Assembly (NCBI GenBank): GCA_964463285.1
Contig: CAYXBB010000005.1
Span: 1 to 64,000, forward strand
From: JAAZLS01 sp964463285
Lineage (GTDB): Bacteria; Bacillota; Dethiobacteria; DTU022
DNA length: 64,000 nt
Reading direction: 5' to 3'
Shown: piece after piece, positions 7,184-14,272 of the stretch
How positions within the stretch are numbered: position 1 is the first letter of the stretch
Layout: every line of letters begins with the position of its first letter
The notes under the pieces: model-generated
The model's input: only the letters and a program-made list of their open reading frames with translations
Database searches by the model: none
What the model was told of the DNA's origin: nothing
Translations under genes and position numbers: made by a program

Positions 7184-7443
7184 CAGTACTGATTAAAGAG
7201 ACTGGTTTTGTGTATTATGCCGGCTTTAGCAATGGCCGGATCTGATGCGAAATTTAGCTTGCTTCGTTTAACCGGGGGCAAAATAATTCTTACCTGCCCG
7301 GGTATGAGTATTCTAAATTTACAATAAACCCAAATGCAGGACCTAGCATAGCAATAAAAGTGTCATGGCCTCCCCATTTACTGATTTCCTCAATTTAGAG
7401 AATTTATTGCATAGATTTCCCATTTATGAGAACAAATTTATAG

Positions 7444-7467
7444 ATTCGTTTCTACCCAGAAACGAAT
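7444..7467. repeat. Perfect 10-bp inverted repeat
   Basis: ATTCGTTTCT and AGAAACGAAT flank a 4-base spacer (ACCC). No T-run follows on either strand, so it is more like an operator than a terminator. It lies about 140 bp upstream of the promoter of the DMT gene pair. Confidence 0.5.
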
Positions 7468-7605
7468 TATCTGCTTAAAAGGTGCTTACAGGAAGGTTTC
7501 TTCGATAAATACTGATACCTTGCACAATATTGGCATTAATATTGCAACTTTATAAATCTTGTAACATTAGGCAATCTCGAAATCCCAACAAGAAAGGTTA
7601 ATTAT

Positions 7606-7633
7606 TTGACAGCACACCGGGAGATGGTAAAAT
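7606..7633 (+). promoter_or_regulatory. Sigma-A promoter of the DMT pair
   Basis: TTGACA (7606-7611) and TAAAAT (7628-7633) are separated by 16 bp. Transcription would start near 7640, giving a 5' leader of about 75 bases before the leader ORF. Confidence 0.7.
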
Positions 7634-7713
7634 GCTGCAAATTGAAAATTTTGCTTTATTCCCGATTGCCTTTTATAGTTTAGAAAACAAAAATGAAGGA
7701 GGAGAATGGGGAC

Positions 7714-7764
7714 GTGATAAAATCGCGAAAGAAAGCTCTTGACTACGCAAATGAGATCTTATGA
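7714..7764 (+). CDS. Possible leader peptide coupled to the DMT pair
   Basis: A GTG nine bases after AAGGAGGAG opens a 16-codon ORF (MIKSRKKALDYANEIL) whose TGA overlaps the ATG of the first membrane-protein gene (ATGA). That membrane-protein gene has no good ribosome site of its own, so translation may be coupled through this ORF. An in-frame ATG at 7693 would lengthen it to 23 codons but lacks a ribosome site. It may equally be a remnant. No function can be assigned. Confidence 0.45.
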   Translation: MIKSRKKALDYANEIL

Positions 7765-8192
7765 AACGATATTCTTATTATTACCCGGTTATTCTTATAA
7801 TTTTATCAAATGTACTGTACGATATTTCTGCAAAGGCTTTTCCCGAAGAGTTAAACGCACAGGCAGGATTGACGGCTTACTACATAATTGCCGCGATTGT
7901 TTCTTTAGCGCTGTTCTACTTGACCAGTGAGGTTAAGAATTTACCGCAGGAGTTCAAAAAAATCAATTGGGCGATTTTTACACTTGCGCTAGGCTGCACC
8001 GGTATTGATCTTGGGTATGTTTTGTTATTCAGGGCAGGCTGGAACATCAGCTACGGATCATTGGTATGCAATATTATGGTTGCCATTGCGCTCATTCTGG
8101 TTGGCAAAATATTTTTTCATGAATATCTCAATAAATACCATCTGATCGGTATATCGTTATGCCTGACTGGGTTTGCACTGATTAATATGTAG
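7761..8192 (+). CDS. Small DMT/EamA-like membrane protein, subunit 1
   Basis: This 143-residue protein has four predicted membrane helices: about 7-27, 38-56, 70-90 and 95-142, the last containing two short hydrophobic runs. It keeps the half-size DMT layout with NVLYDISAKAFPEELNAQAG near the N-terminus and GIDLGYVLLFRAGWNISYGS in the middle. It is about 40% alike by eye to the next gene, so the two probably form a heterodimeric transporter as in paired SMR-type systems. The substrate is unknown. Start overlaps the leader ORF. Confidence 0.72.
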   Translation: MKRYSYYYPVILIILSNVLYDISAKAFPEELNAQAGLTAYYIIAAIVSLALFYLTSEVKNLPQEFKKINWAIFTLALGCTGIDLGYVLLFRAGWNISYGSLVCNIMVAIALILVGKIFFHEYLNKYHLIGISLCLTGFALINM

Positions 8193-8202
8193 GGGGAGCG
8201 CT

Positions 8203-8682
8203 ATGTTCTGGTTATATTTACCTGTTTTAATCGTAGTTTCGGCAAATGTTACATATGATATCAGTTCCAAATCGATTCCCGAAGGGCTAAATGCTTATGC
8301 CGGGATTACAATTACCTATTCTATTTTGGCAATCTTTAATTACCTGGTATTTAAGGTTATGAATCCGGAAATCCCAATTATTGTTGAGTGGACCCAGGTT
8401 AATTGGGCTGTCATATTGTTTGCTTTAACTTCGGTCGGCATCGAAATCGGCTATATATCTCTTTTCAGAGTAGGTTGGAACATCAGCCTGGGGGGAATGG
8501 TATGTAATACCTTACTGGCAGTCTGCATGCTGCTGGTAGGGCGCTTCCTGTTCAGTGAGGCCGTTTCTCTAATACAGTTTCTAGGGGTCATTCTTTGTGT
8601 TACAGGGTTGATTATTATTAACCGGGCGGGTTTCAAGGAGGAACCCCAGGAGGAAATAGAGATCAAAGAAGGATACATATAG
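8203..8682 (+). CDS. Small DMT/EamA-like membrane protein, subunit 2
   Basis: This 159-residue paralogue of the preceding gene shares NVTYDISSKSIPEGLNAYAG and GIEIGYISLFRVGWNISLGG at equivalent places. It has four hydrophobic helices plus an acidic cytoplasmic tail (EEPQEEIEIKEGYI) that the first copy lacks. It lies ten bases behind the first gene, after GGGGAGCG, so both are co-transcribed. Duplication followed by divergence into two antiparallel subunits is the likely history. No transported compound can be named from sequence. Confidence 0.72.
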   Translation: MFWLYLPVLIVVSANVTYDISSKSIPEGLNAYAGITITYSILAIFNYLVFKVMNPEIPIIVEWTQVNWAVILFALTSVGIEIGYISLFRVGWNISLGGMVCNTLLAVCMLLVGRFLFSEAVSLIQFLGVILCVTGLIIINRAGFKEEPQEEIEIKEGYI

Positions 8683-8867
8683 AGCTTCTTGCGGGTTGAA
8701 TTATCCGGCAGCTAAAATGAAAGGTTGATAATAGTTTGTCAAAGCGAAACCGGGCCTTTGTAAAACATTAATCTATTTGTATTGGAAATAACTACAAGGC
8801 AAGTCCGGGGTGTAAATCATACAGATCATACTCAGTCGACCTTCCTAAAATGGTCTATAATAATCAC

Positions 8868-9335
8868 ATGGACAATCATCAGCAAATAAATGATACTCGC
8901 TATATGGAGATAGCCCTGGCACAGGCCCAGGAGGCCTTCCGTCGCGGGGAAATTCCGGTAGGGGCAGCCCTGATAAAAGGGGATAGGGTGCTGGCTGTCT
9001 CCGGGAACCGCTGTGAAGAACTTAAGGATGCCACCGCCCATGCGGAAATTCTGGCCCTTCGGGAAGCGGGCCGGATACTTGGCGGCTGGCGCCTGGATGG
9101 GAGCACTCTTTATGTGACCCTGGAGCCCTGCCCCATGTGCGCCGGGGCGTTGGTTCAGGCCCGGGTGGGGCGGCTGGTTTACGGGGCGACCGATCCCAAG
9201 GGCGGGGCCGCCGGGACTCTTTACGACATCGTTCAGGATGAGCGGCTTAACCACCGACTGGAGGTTACCGCCGGGGTGCTGGAAGAACGATGCGCGGAAA
9301 TGTTAAAGGAATTTTTTTGCCGGCGGAGGAAGTAA
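8868..9335 (+). CDS. tadA: tRNA-specific adenosine deaminase
   Basis: TadA converts A34 to inosine in tRNA-Arg(ACG), which the attachment-site tRNA of this genome would need. The zinc-dependent deaminase signature is complete: ATAHAEILALREA (His and catalytic Glu) and TLEPCPMCAGALVQARV (the two Cys ligands). Length, about 155 residues, is typical. I choose ATG 8868 because the family usually has a dozen residues before YMEIALAQAQEA. An ATG at 8850 is in frame, but a TATAAT at 8856-8861 lies between them. No ribosome site is visible before 8868, so a leaderless mRNA is possible. Confidence 0.95.
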   Translation: MDNHQQINDTRYMEIALAQAQEAFRRGEIPVGAALIKGDRVLAVSGNRCEELKDATAHAEILALREAGRILGGWRLDGSTLYVTLEPCPMCAGALVQARVGRLVYGATDPKGGAAGTLYDIVQDERLNHRLEVTAGVLEERCAEMLKEFFCRRRK

Positions 9336-9477
9336 GGCGTGCCGGCCAATTTCATCAAAAACCTGGCGGCGGCGATACTTTTCAACATTGTCTAGGCGGG
9401 GCGGCTAAACTACCTCCTGGTGGATGCTTTACAAACCGGTGTTCCCGGTTTTATAATAGTGTAGTTTAATGTGGTGC

Positions 9478-9572
9478 GGAGAGATGGCCGAGTCCGGTTG
9501 AAGGCGCTCGACTCGAAATCGAGTAGGGGGTGATGAGCCTCCTCGTGGGTTCGAATCCCACTCTCTCCGCCA
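9478..9572 (+). tRNA. tRNA-Ser(CGA)
   Basis: The acceptor GGAGAGA pairs with TCTCTCC, and CCA is encoded. The anticodon arm is CTCGA-CTCGAAA-TCGAG (anticodon CGA). A long class II variable arm (GGGGGTGATGAGCCTCC region) and T-arm GTGGG-TTCGAAT-CCCAC follow. Decodes UCG. Confidence 0.97.
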
Positions 9573-9701
9573 GTATGTTATATCCCCCAATAATTTGTGA
9601 AGCAAACAGATCCTAGGGAAGGTTTATCCATGCTTAAAGGTGAATATGTTCTAGGAAAACCGATGGTTTTAAGAATTTAAAAATAAGGGGAGGTTGCAGT
9701 T

Positions 9702-10007
9702 ATGCCCGATTTTGGACATCCTTTTTCTGGTCTGGCCAAGGATCGCAAGCTCAGTGAGCAGGAATTGATCAGGGCGATTCGGTTTATGATTGCTGCGGAG
9801 TACGAAGCGGTTCAGCTTTACATGCAGCTGGCAGAGTCCACGGATAACAAGTTGGCGATCGAGGTTTTAAAAGATATTGCCGATGAGGAAAGGGTCCACG
9901 CCGGCGAATTTTTAAGACTGCTCCAGGAACTCGATCCCGATGAAGAAAAATTCTATGCCGAGGGCGCCGAAGAGGTAGAAGAGGAGATCGAAAAGCTAAA
10001 GGGGTAG
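9702..10007 (+). CDS. Small rubrerythrin/ferritin-like di-iron protein
   Basis: This 101-residue protein has two helices carrying the ferritin-like motifs: E in AAEYEAVQLYMQLAE and the E-x2-H pair in IADEERVHAGEFLRLLQEL. A single two-helix unit means it must dimerise to complete a di-iron site, like demi-rubrerythrins and encapsulated ferritin-like proteins. Such proteins remove peroxide or store iron in anaerobes. The C-terminus is highly acidic (EGAEEVEEEIEKLKG). It has a clear AGGGGAGG ribosome site and stands alone between the two tRNA-Ser genes. No encapsulin gene is in the window. Confidence 0.82.
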   Translation: MPDFGHPFSGLAKDRKLSEQELIRAIRFMIAAEYEAVQLYMQLAESTDNKLAIEVLKDIADEERVHAGEFLRLLQELDPDEEKFYAEGAEEVEEEIEKLKG

Positions 10008-10213
10008 ACTAAATTCTTTGTGATAATCCCGGCATGAAATCGGCTGCATTTTGTCCTCCTTTCACTGATATACTCGTTCCGCAGGCTGCTGCAGAGATTG
10101 AATAACCGGGGAATAACGTGTATAATATGCTTGCGGTTTGTAGCGGGTAATGTTTTTTGCGACCAGGGCAAATTTAAATATATATTACAAATTGGTAATT
10201 GACCTATGGGCAG

Positions 10214-10309
10214 GGAGAGATGGCTGAGCTGGTCGAAGGCGCTCGCCTGGAAAGCGAGTAGATGGGGCAAAACCTCGTCTCGAGGGTTCGAATCCCTCTC
10301 TCTCCGCCA
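10214..10309 (+). tRNA. tRNA-Ser(GGA)
   Basis: The acceptor GGAGAGA pairs with TCTCTCC, and CCA is encoded. The anticodon arm is CTCGC-CTGGAAA-GCGAG (anticodon GGA). A long class II variable arm and T-arm GAGGG-TTCGAAT-CCCTC follow. Decodes UCC/UCU. It lies just upstream of the SRP RNA, as in related genomes. Confidence 0.97.
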
Positions 10310-10319
10310 TTTTTATATT

Positions 10320-10592
10320 TGGCCGTGCTAGATGGGGAGATAGCGGTGCCCTGAACCCGCAATCCGCTATAGCGGGATTGAATTCCTGCCCCCGGCTTTT
10401 CTGTCTCCAGGGCTGTGCCGGGCAAGCAGGTTAGGAAATCCCGGTCCTGTGCGGCGCAAGTTCATGAACCCCGTCAGGTCCGGAAGGAAGCAGCGGTAAA
10501 TGAATCCTTGCGGGTGCCACAGGGTTGCCGGGACGGAGCTTGTTTCCCGGTTTACGACTGGGGGTAGAAAGTCAAAGGCAGGTGCACGGCCA
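10320..10592 (+). ncRNA. scr: Large Gram-positive SRP RNA (scRNA, 6S/7SL-like)
   Basis: This is the RNA of the signal recognition particle, which binds Ffh. The universally conserved S-domain core (GTCAGGTCCGGAAGGAAGCA) is at about 10473-10492. The flanking segments CCGTGCTAGATGGGGAGATA at the 5' end and GGCAGGTGCACGGCC at the 3' end correspond closely to the Alu domain of the Bacillus scRNA, so this is the long form of about 270 bases. The 5' GGCCGTGC pairs with 3' GCACGGCC, which sets the ends. Location directly before dnaX is the usual one. Confidence 0.95.
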
Positions 10593-10632
10593 ATAATTTT
10601 GCCTAATTTTAATTTTTAGGGTGGATAATATC

Positions 10633-12309
10633 ATGTTTTACCGTAGTCTTTACCGGCGGCAGCGGCCGGAAAAATTTAGCCGGATGGTAGGGCAGGAACA
10701 TGTTTCCCGTACCTTAAGCCAGGCCCTATCTCAAGGAAGGATAGCCCACGCTTACCTGTTCTGCGGGCCGCGGGGGACAGGAAAAACCACCGCTGCAAAA
10801 ATTCTTGCCCGGGCGCTGAATTGTGATCACTATCCCGCTCCGGAACCCTGTGGGCAGTGCCGGTCCTGTCAAAATATCCTGGCTGGAATTTCCTTGGATG
10901 TGTTGGAGATGGACGCCGCCTCCAACCGAGGAATAGATGAGATCCGGGAACTTCGCGAACGCACCCGCTACGCTACCAGCGAAGGCCGGTTCAAGGTCTA
11001 TATAATTGATGAAGCCCACATGCTCACTACCGAGGCCTTTAATGCTTTTTTGAAAACCCTGGAGGAACCTCCCCCCGGGGTGGTGTTTGTACTGGCTACC
11101 ACTGATCCCTCTCGCCTGCCTCGCACCATTATCTCCCGTTGCCAGCGTTTTAATTTTCATCTGTTAACTGAAGATCAGATCTACCGGCGTCTGGAAGAGG
11201 TGGCTGCCGGGGAGGGCTGGAAAGCCGAACCGGAAGCGTTGCATGTGATCGCTTACCTGGCGGAGGGCTCCATGCGCGATGCCCTGGGCCTTCTGGAACA
11301 GGCCCAGCCATACCGGGAGGGAGAGCTTATCACTGCCGAACATGTCCGGCGAATTACCGGGGCTACAAGAAAAGAAAGCCTGATGGTGCTGATGGAATCG
11401 ATGGCTGGAAATGACCTGGCCGGGGTACTCTCCGTGTTACAGGAGGTGGTTTCCGGAGGTGGGGACCTGGCCCTGCTGCTAAAGGATCTTACCTACTGTT
11501 TGAGCCGGTTATTATTACCCGTGGATGCCGAACCCTCCTTAAACGGCAGTGAATACGGTTTTGACCGGCTGGTATATAACTTGAGGGGAAAATTCTCTCG
11601 GGAAGGGGTAATGGAGGCGGTAGAGCTGCTGCACCAAGCTAATATAGAATTGAGGCAGGGGTTCTCCCCCCAGTTTACCTTGGAAATGGCGCTGATCAGA
11701 TTGCTGCGGGTTCTTCATCATCTGCCGCGGGAGGATGCACTTTCCGGGGCTCCGACAACCCCTGCATCCGGAGAACCGAAGCCGGATTTAAAACAGCCTG
11801 AGACCAAGGTTTCACACGGAACCGCTGTCAGATCGCCGGATAAACCTATTTCAACCGTAATGAACCATCAGGCTCCGGAAAATACCGCACCGGCAGCCCG
11901 GCAGGAAGAGCAGCCGGTTGGAGAGCGGTTGTCGATAATTAAGCAGAAATGGTCGCAGATTCTGGCCGGGGCCAATAAAAAACAAAAAAGTACCGGGGCG
12001 CTGCTGGCGCAGTCCACTCCGGTTGATTGCCGTGGCAACTGTATTCTTTTTTCATTTGAAGCCGGCCAGGCCATTCTTGGGGAGCGGATTATGGAGGCCA
12101 AGCACCGGAAAATAATCGAAGAGGTGCTTTCCCGGTTACTGTCTACCCCGGTGCATATTGGTATCGGTTATATCCAGGAAGCGGAACGAACTGCCGGAAA
12201 AACGACCTCCGGCCTGGAACAATCCGGGCCGCCGCAGGCGGATCTGGTGGAAGAGGCCGCGCGCATGTTTAATGGGAAAATATTTGAGGTGGACAAAAGG
12301 GAGGATTAA
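10633..12309 (+). CDS. dnaX: DNA polymerase III subunits gamma/tau
   Basis: DnaX is the clamp-loader ATPase of the replisome. Walker A is GPRGTGKTTAAKI (residue about 45). A four-Cys zinc module CGQCRSCQ lies near 76-90. Walker B/DExx is IIDEAHMLT, sensor 1 LATTDPSRLP, and the arginine-finger region is SRCQRFNFH. Domain III and a Pro/Thr-rich linker (about residues 375-430) precede the C-terminal tau part. At about 558 residues it is a normal clostridial size. I start at ATG 10633 (MFYRSLYRRQRPEKF), which matches the family N-terminus; a GTG at 10621 adds four residues. ybaB and recR follow in the conserved dnaX-yaaK-recR operon. Confidence 0.97.
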   Translation: MFYRSLYRRQRPEKFSRMVGQEHVSRTLSQALSQGRIAHAYLFCGPRGTGKTTAAKILARALNCDHYPAPEPCGQCRSCQNILAGISLDVLEMDAASNRGIDEIRELRERTRYATSEGRFKVYIIDEAHMLTTEAFNAFLKTLEEPPPGVVFVLATTDPSRLPRTIISRCQRFNFHLLTEDQIYRRLEEVAAGEGWKAEPEALHVIAYLAEGSMRDALGLLEQAQPYREGELITAEHVRRITGATRKESLMVLMESMAGNDLAGVLSVLQEVVSGGGDLALLLKDLTYCLSRLLLPVDAEPSLNGSEYGFDRLVYNLRGKFSREGVMEAVELLHQANIELRQGFSPQFTLEMALIRLLRVLHHLPREDALSGAPTTPASGEPKPDLKQPETKVSHGTAVRSPDKPISTVMNHQAPENTAPAARQEEQPVGERLSIIKQKWSQILAGANKKQKSTGALLAQSTPVDCRGNCILFSFEAGQAILGERIMEAKHRKIIEEVLSRLLSTPVHIGIGYIQEAERTAGKTTSGLEQSGPPQADLVEEAARMFNGKIFEVDKRED

Positions 12310-12314
12310 CAGAT

Positions 12315-12638
12315 ATGCCCAACGGTGGCGGAATGAGCAAGTTAATGAAACAATTGCAAAAAGCCCAGGCCAGGATGGCCCAACTTCAGGAGGAGTTGTC
12401 CGAGAAAACCATAGAGTTTTCCAGCGGGGGCGGGGCGGTACGGGTGGTGGTTAACGGCAAAAAGGAGCTGTTATCACTGGATATTGACCCGGAAATGTTA
12501 GCTGAAGATAACTGCGAAATACTACAGGATGCTATTTTGGCAGCGGTAAATGAGGCTTTCCGGCAGATTGATGAACTGGTTAATTCCGAGATTGGCAAAC
12601 TAACCGGGGGGATGAACCTTCCCCCGATGGGGTTATAG
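12315..12638 (+). CDS. YbaB/EbfC nucleoid-associated protein
   Basis: This 107-residue protein of the YbaB/EbfC (Bacillus YaaK) family forms dimers that bind DNA. The family features are present: helical N-terminus SKLMKQLQKAQARMAQLQEE, the strand segment GGGAVRVVVNGKKELLSLDI, and a Met/Gly-rich end GGMNLPPMGL. It starts 5 bases after dnaX and ends 21 bases before recR, with co-transcription likely. Its exact role with DnaX/RecR is not established. Confidence 0.95.
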   Translation: MPNGGGMSKLMKQLQKAQARMAQLQEELSEKTIEFSSGGGAVRVVVNGKKELLSLDIDPEMLAEDNCEILQDAILAAVNEAFRQIDELVNSEIGKLTGGMNLPPMGL

Positions 12639-12659
12639 TAATATGGGGAGAGATCAATA

Positions 12660-13253
12660 ATGCCCCCCCGACCGCTTAAGAATCTTATTGAAGAGCTTTG
12701 CCGTTTTCCCGGAATTGGACCAAAAACAGCCCAGCGGATGGCTTTTTTTATTTTATCCCGCCCCCGGCAAGAAGCGGTTTCCCTGGCCCGAGCATTGGTA
12801 GAAGCCAAGGATAAGCTCAAATTTTGCACGCGTTGCGGCAGCCTTACTGAAGATGATCCTTGTACTTATTGTAGGGATGCCCGGCGGGATCATCACACTA
12901 TCTGTGTGGTTCAGGAGCCCCGGGATGTGTTTGCAATGGATAGAACCGAGCAGTATCGTGGTCTGTTCCATGTTCTCCACGGCGCTCTTTCTCCTCTGGA
13001 TGGGATAGGACCGGAGGAGCTTAAGATACCGGATTTAGTTGAACGCATTTCCAGGGAGCAGGTTAAGGAACTAATTATCGCCACTAACCCAAACGTGGAA
13101 GGCGAGGCTACCGCGGCTTATATTGCCCGGCTGTGCAAGCCGCTGGAGGTCAAAGTGACCCGGATTGCGTTTGGACTGCCGGTAGGCGGTGATCTGGAGT
13201 ATGCCGATGATCTTACATTAAGCCGGGCCCTGGAGGGCCGGCAAGAAATGTAA
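12660..13253 (+). CDS. recR: Recombination mediator RecR
   Basis: RecR acts with RecO/RecF to load RecA at gaps. The order is: N-terminal HhH (FPGIGPKTAQRMAFFIL), zinc finger CTRCGSLTEDDPCTYC at about 57-72, Toprim domain with ICVVQEPRDV (about 80) and LIIATNPNVEGEATAAYIAR, and Walker-B-like C-terminus RIAFGLPVGGDLEYADDLTL. It is full length at 197 residues. It closes the dnaX-ybaB-recR operon. Confidence 0.97.
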   Translation: MPPRPLKNLIEELCRFPGIGPKTAQRMAFFILSRPRQEAVSLARALVEAKDKLKFCTRCGSLTEDDPCTYCRDARRDHHTICVVQEPRDVFAMDRTEQYRGLFHVLHGALSPLDGIGPEELKIPDLVERISREQVKELIIATNPNVEGEATAAYIARLCKPLEVKVTRIAFGLPVGGDLEYADDLTLSRALEGRQEM

Positions 13254-13256
13254 GAG

Positions 13257-13403
13257 TTAACGGTATAGATTATCTTCATCATCCAGGAGGTGTTCCAAAC
13301 ATATCGCCCCGTTGACCGGTGACACCTCCTCCAACCGCTTCAAAGTACATTTTCCACCTCGTTGATATTTGCATTTTTCCTGGCAAGGATAATCCTCTTG
13401 CAT
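13257..13403 (-). CDS. Small Cys-rich conserved-type protein (48 aa)
   Basis: This minus-strand ORF starts with ATG after AAGGGGTGATAAC. The product opens MQEDYPCQEKCKYQRGGKCT and continues to an acidic end, with Cys spaced C-x3-C-x7-C and one further Cys. I recall very similar 45-50 residue Cys-rich proteins annotated as hypothetical in other clostridia; this is memory, not a search. A metal-binding role is likely from the Cys pattern. It lies convergent to recR, only 3 bases apart. Confidence 0.6.
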   Translation of the reverse strand: MQEDYPCQEKCKYQRGGKCTLKRLEEVSPVNGAICLEHLLDDEDNLYR

Positions 13404-13600
13404 GTTATCACCCCTTGATTAGCCTGTCCGTTTGGTGATTAATTAATAATTTTAGTTAAACAGTGGGAAAAAATCTTCTTGAATATTTGCCACAGGGAAA
13501 GGGCCTCTTTACAGGGGCCCTTTAAGTATAATGACTGCTTTTGGAGGGCACTAATATCTTTTACAACACTGGCATATTTATAATCGAAGGAGGGCCTATA
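13404..13600. other. Intergenic stretch with inverted repeat
   Basis: AAAGGGCC (13498-13505) pairs with GGCCCTTT (13516-13523) around a 10-base loop. There is no long T-run, so it may be a weak terminator or mRNA structure ahead of yaaL. AT-rich promoter-like words for the minus-strand small gene lie to its left. Confidence 0.4.
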
Positions 13601-13885
13601 GTGAACTGGCTTCGCAAGATAACGGTTTTTATTGTAAACCTATTTTTTCCCGAGGAAAGGCCTTTATTTCCAGAGCCATCGGAGAGTTATTACCGGTCGG
13701 TTAAACAGGCCTGGCAGGAATGGCAAGATGCCAGACAACGCTTTAACCAGGTATCCGATCCCGGCATGGTGGACTACGCTGTTTATTCATTGCAGGCTGC
13801 CGAACGTCGTTATATTTATCTGCTGCAAAAGGCTCGCCAGGAATCTTCCGCCCTAACCTGCAAGAGCGCCCCCCGGGAAAAATAA
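13601..13885 (+). CDS. yaaL: YaaL-type DUF2508 protein
   Basis: This protein of about 94 residues belongs to the DUF2508 family, encoded between recR and bofA in most sporulating Firmicutes. It is predicted helical, with SYYRSVKQAWQEWQDARQRF and DYAVYSLQAAERRYIYLLQK, the usual family pattern. The GTG at 13601 follows GGAGGGCC; the longer frame from 13541 lacks a ribosome site. Function is unknown even in Bacillus; the position suggests a sporulation link. Confidence 0.85.
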   Translation: MNWLRKITVFIVNLFFPEERPLFPEPSESYYRSVKQAWQEWQDARQRFNQVSDPGMVDYAVYSLQAAERRYIYLLQKARQESSALTCKSAPREK

Positions 13886-13903
13886 TAATAAGGAGGCAAA
13901 CAT

Positions 13904-14176
13904 GTGGATGTCCCCGAATGGAATTTAATTGCCGCCATGGTCTTTGGGTTGTTCATGCTATATGTACTATCACGGGTTCTTTACCAGCCGCTAAAGGCGG
14001 GGTTGAAGTTGGCGCTTCACCTTTTGCTGGGAGGAGGAATAATCGCCCTTTACAATTTAATCGGTGTTTCCTGGAACTTGGAGGTGGGGTTAAATGCAAT
14101 AAGTGCTTTTTTGGTAGGAATAATGGGGATCCCCGGCCTCCTGATGCTAATCGGTTTAAAATTTATTGTGGGTTAA
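13904..14176 (+). CDS. bofA: Sigma-K processing inhibitor BofA
   Basis: BofA is a membrane protein that with SpoIVFA holds SpoIVFB protease inactive until the forespore signal arrives, controlling pro-sigma-K cleavage. It has 90 residues with hydrophobic segments at about 8-24, 30-50 and 62-85. The family motif GIPGLLMLIGLKFI at the C-terminus is present, and N-A/I-S-A-F-L-V-G precedes it. GTG start lies 7 bases after AAGGAGG. It lies 18 bases after yaaL, in the conserved recR-yaaL-bofA order. Confidence 0.92.
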   Translation: MDVPEWNLIAAMVFGLFMLYVLSRVLYQPLKAGLKLALHLLLGGGIIALYNLIGVSWNLEVGLNAISAFLVGIMGIPGLLMLIGLKFIVG

Positions 14177-14272
14177 TTAATGATCAGCTAAAGTCTCCAG
14201 CTGCAGGGACCAATGCATGTTTTAGTCCTTTTAGGGGAAAAATCAAACCAGCATTGGGGTGGAGACTTTTTG

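Larger units (their letters stand above)
7184..7692. other. Long gene-free stretch before the DMT pair
   Basis: There is no convincing gene here. A minus-strand frame at about 7295-7400 reads KWGGHDTFIAMLGPAFGF and a plus-strand frame over the same bases is also open, so a decayed coding remnant is possible but undecidable. The stretch holds a 10-bp perfect palindrome (7444-7467) and the promoter at 7606-7633. I looked for a ykkC/guanidine-type leader before the transporter pair and do not see the conserved core. Confidence 0.5.

Noticed and set aside
7280..7410. Decayed gene on either strand
   Set aside because: Both strands have open frames of about 35-45 codons without start codons or ribosome sites, so neither can be supported.
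7184..7760. Guanidine (ykkC-type) riboswitch before the transporter pair
   Set aside because: SMR-type pairs often carry one, but I could not find the conserved core; only a promoter and a short leader ORF are visible.
10204..10425. Minus-strand ORF reading GGERGIRTLETRFCPIYSLS
   Set aside because: This is the well-known false protein produced by the antisense of a tRNA-Ser gene, and it also crosses the SRP RNA.
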